DNA of 64,000 bases from assembly GCF_006540085.1 (NCBI RefSeq), contig NZ_BJOG01000004.1, positions 558,001 through 622,000 of the forward strand, given 5' to 3'. A program made the translations under genes and the position numbers. Each line of letters begins with the position of its first letter. Within the stretch, counting starts at the first letter, position 1. Source of the stretch: Microbacterium oxydans (GTDB lineage Bacteria > Actinomycetota > Actinomycetes > Actinomycetales > Microbacteriaceae). Below are positions 63,570-64,000 of this stretch, piece by piece. The notes beneath the pieces are model-generated. The model saw nothing but the letters and a program-made list of their open reading frames with translations, did not search any database and was not told the origin of the DNA.

Positions 63570-64000
63570 ATGGTATCTGCGTCCGAGAACGACCGTCTCG
63601 TATGGATCGACTGCGAGATGACGGGCCTCGATCTCGCAGTCGACGAACTCGTGGAGATCGCGGTCGTGATCACCGACTTCGAACTCAACCCCGTCGATGC
63701 GGGGTTCCAAGTGGTGATCAGAGCCAGCGAAGCGGCCCTCGACCACATGAATGACTTCGTCACGAACATGCACGAGACCTCGGGGCTCATCGACGAGATC
63801 GCAGGCGGTCTCTCGCTCGAAGAGGCGGAGGCGCAGACTCTCGCCTATATCAAGCGCTTCGTTCCGCTCGAGCGGAAGGCTCCTCTGGCAGGCAACACGA
63901 TCGGCACGGACAGGATGTTCCTGGCAAAGTACATGCCCCAGGTCGATCAGTGGCTGCATTACCGCAACGTCGACGTGTCGAGCATCAAAGAGCTGTCGCG
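63570..64000 (+). CDS. orn: Oligoribonuclease (5' part, runs off window)
   Basis: The first 143 codons from ATG 63570 have the DEDDh exonuclease pattern: WIDCEMTGLD (Asp and Glu), ELVEIAVVITDFEL, and LAGNTIGTDRMFLAKYMP (Asp). Orn degrades oligoribonucleotides, including pGpG, and is essential in many bacteria. The gene continues beyond 64000. Confidence 0.95.
   Translation, partial: MVSASENDRLVWIDCEMTGLDLAVDELVEIAVVITDFELNPVDAGFQVVIRASEAALDHMNDFVTNMHETSGLIDEIAGGLSLEEAEAQTLAYIKRFVPLERKAPLAGNTIGTDRMFLAKYMPQVDQWLHYRNVDVSSIKELS

Overview
The window is high-GC DNA from an actinobacterium. The gene content points to Microbacteriaceae, most likely Microbacterium or a close relative. Evidence for this includes RbpA next to Lnt, a PafB-PafC-TatA-TatC-HelY block, ferrochelatase with a C-terminal cysteine cluster, the Glu-type RpiB, and small families typical of the group (DUF7882-like, DUF6458-like and DUF6993-like proteins). 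Most of the sequence is ordinary chromosomal core with no prophage, transposase, integrase or CRISPR array. About 41 genes run leftward and 24 rightward. No stretch longer than about 205 bases lacks a gene.

Layout. 1-700: the first codons of a leftward HIT-type protein, a MOSC gene, then an excellent match to the actinobacterial dif site (676-703), which would place the left edge at the replication terminus. 750-8400: NUDIX; an AraC/VOC/UvrA-like operon; an HdeD-type membrane protein; an SDR; NfeD-SPFH-GDPD. 8500-21700: RbpA and Lnt, then a leftward run HAD-TrmI-FKBP-PafB-PafC-TatA-TatC-HelY-Lnt, followed by PAC2, UppP and an M20 peptidase. 21800-28300: tRNA-Leu, a ferritin-VIT membrane protein, a solo SF2 helicase, an SGNH hydrolase, a TrmH methyltransferase, and a sirtuin/histidine phosphatase pair.

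28300-39100 is a catabolic locus that reads as leucine/branched-chain amino-acid degradation. It holds an Lrp-type regulator and a branched-chain 2-oxoacid dehydrogenase (E1 alpha, E1 beta, E2), then a TetR regulator divergent from carboxyltransferase, biotin carboxylase, acyl-CoA dehydrogenase, MaoC hydratase and a CitE-like lyase. Both promoters carry clear inverted repeats. 39000-45300: alpha/beta hydrolase, an AraC regulator, a DUF7882-like protein preceded by a 13-codon upstream ORF ending in Cys, flavohemoglobin with a probable Fe-S regulator, tRNA(CAT), gamma-carbonic anhydrase and Dps. 45300-54200: amidohydrolase, PaiB, Nei-type glycosylase, RpiB, ferrochelatase, PepN, and then an operon of MscS, truncated hemoglobin and an FAD dehydrogenase. 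56300-64000: serine beta-lactamase-like hydrolase, an unknown protein, two thioesterases, EttA, a lipoprotein, a short SSB paralogue, a small unknown, tRNA-Arg and the 5' part of oligoribonuclease.

Translational coupling by ATGA/GTGA or TGATG overlaps is pervasive and was used to choose several starts. The observations most worth a second look are the dif site, the Cys-ending leader ORF, the operators in the leucine locus, the long inverted repeats at 41041-41069 and 52962-53038, and the missing Pup-proteasome block beside pafBC. No wholly novel multi-gene system could be demonstrated from sequence alone.
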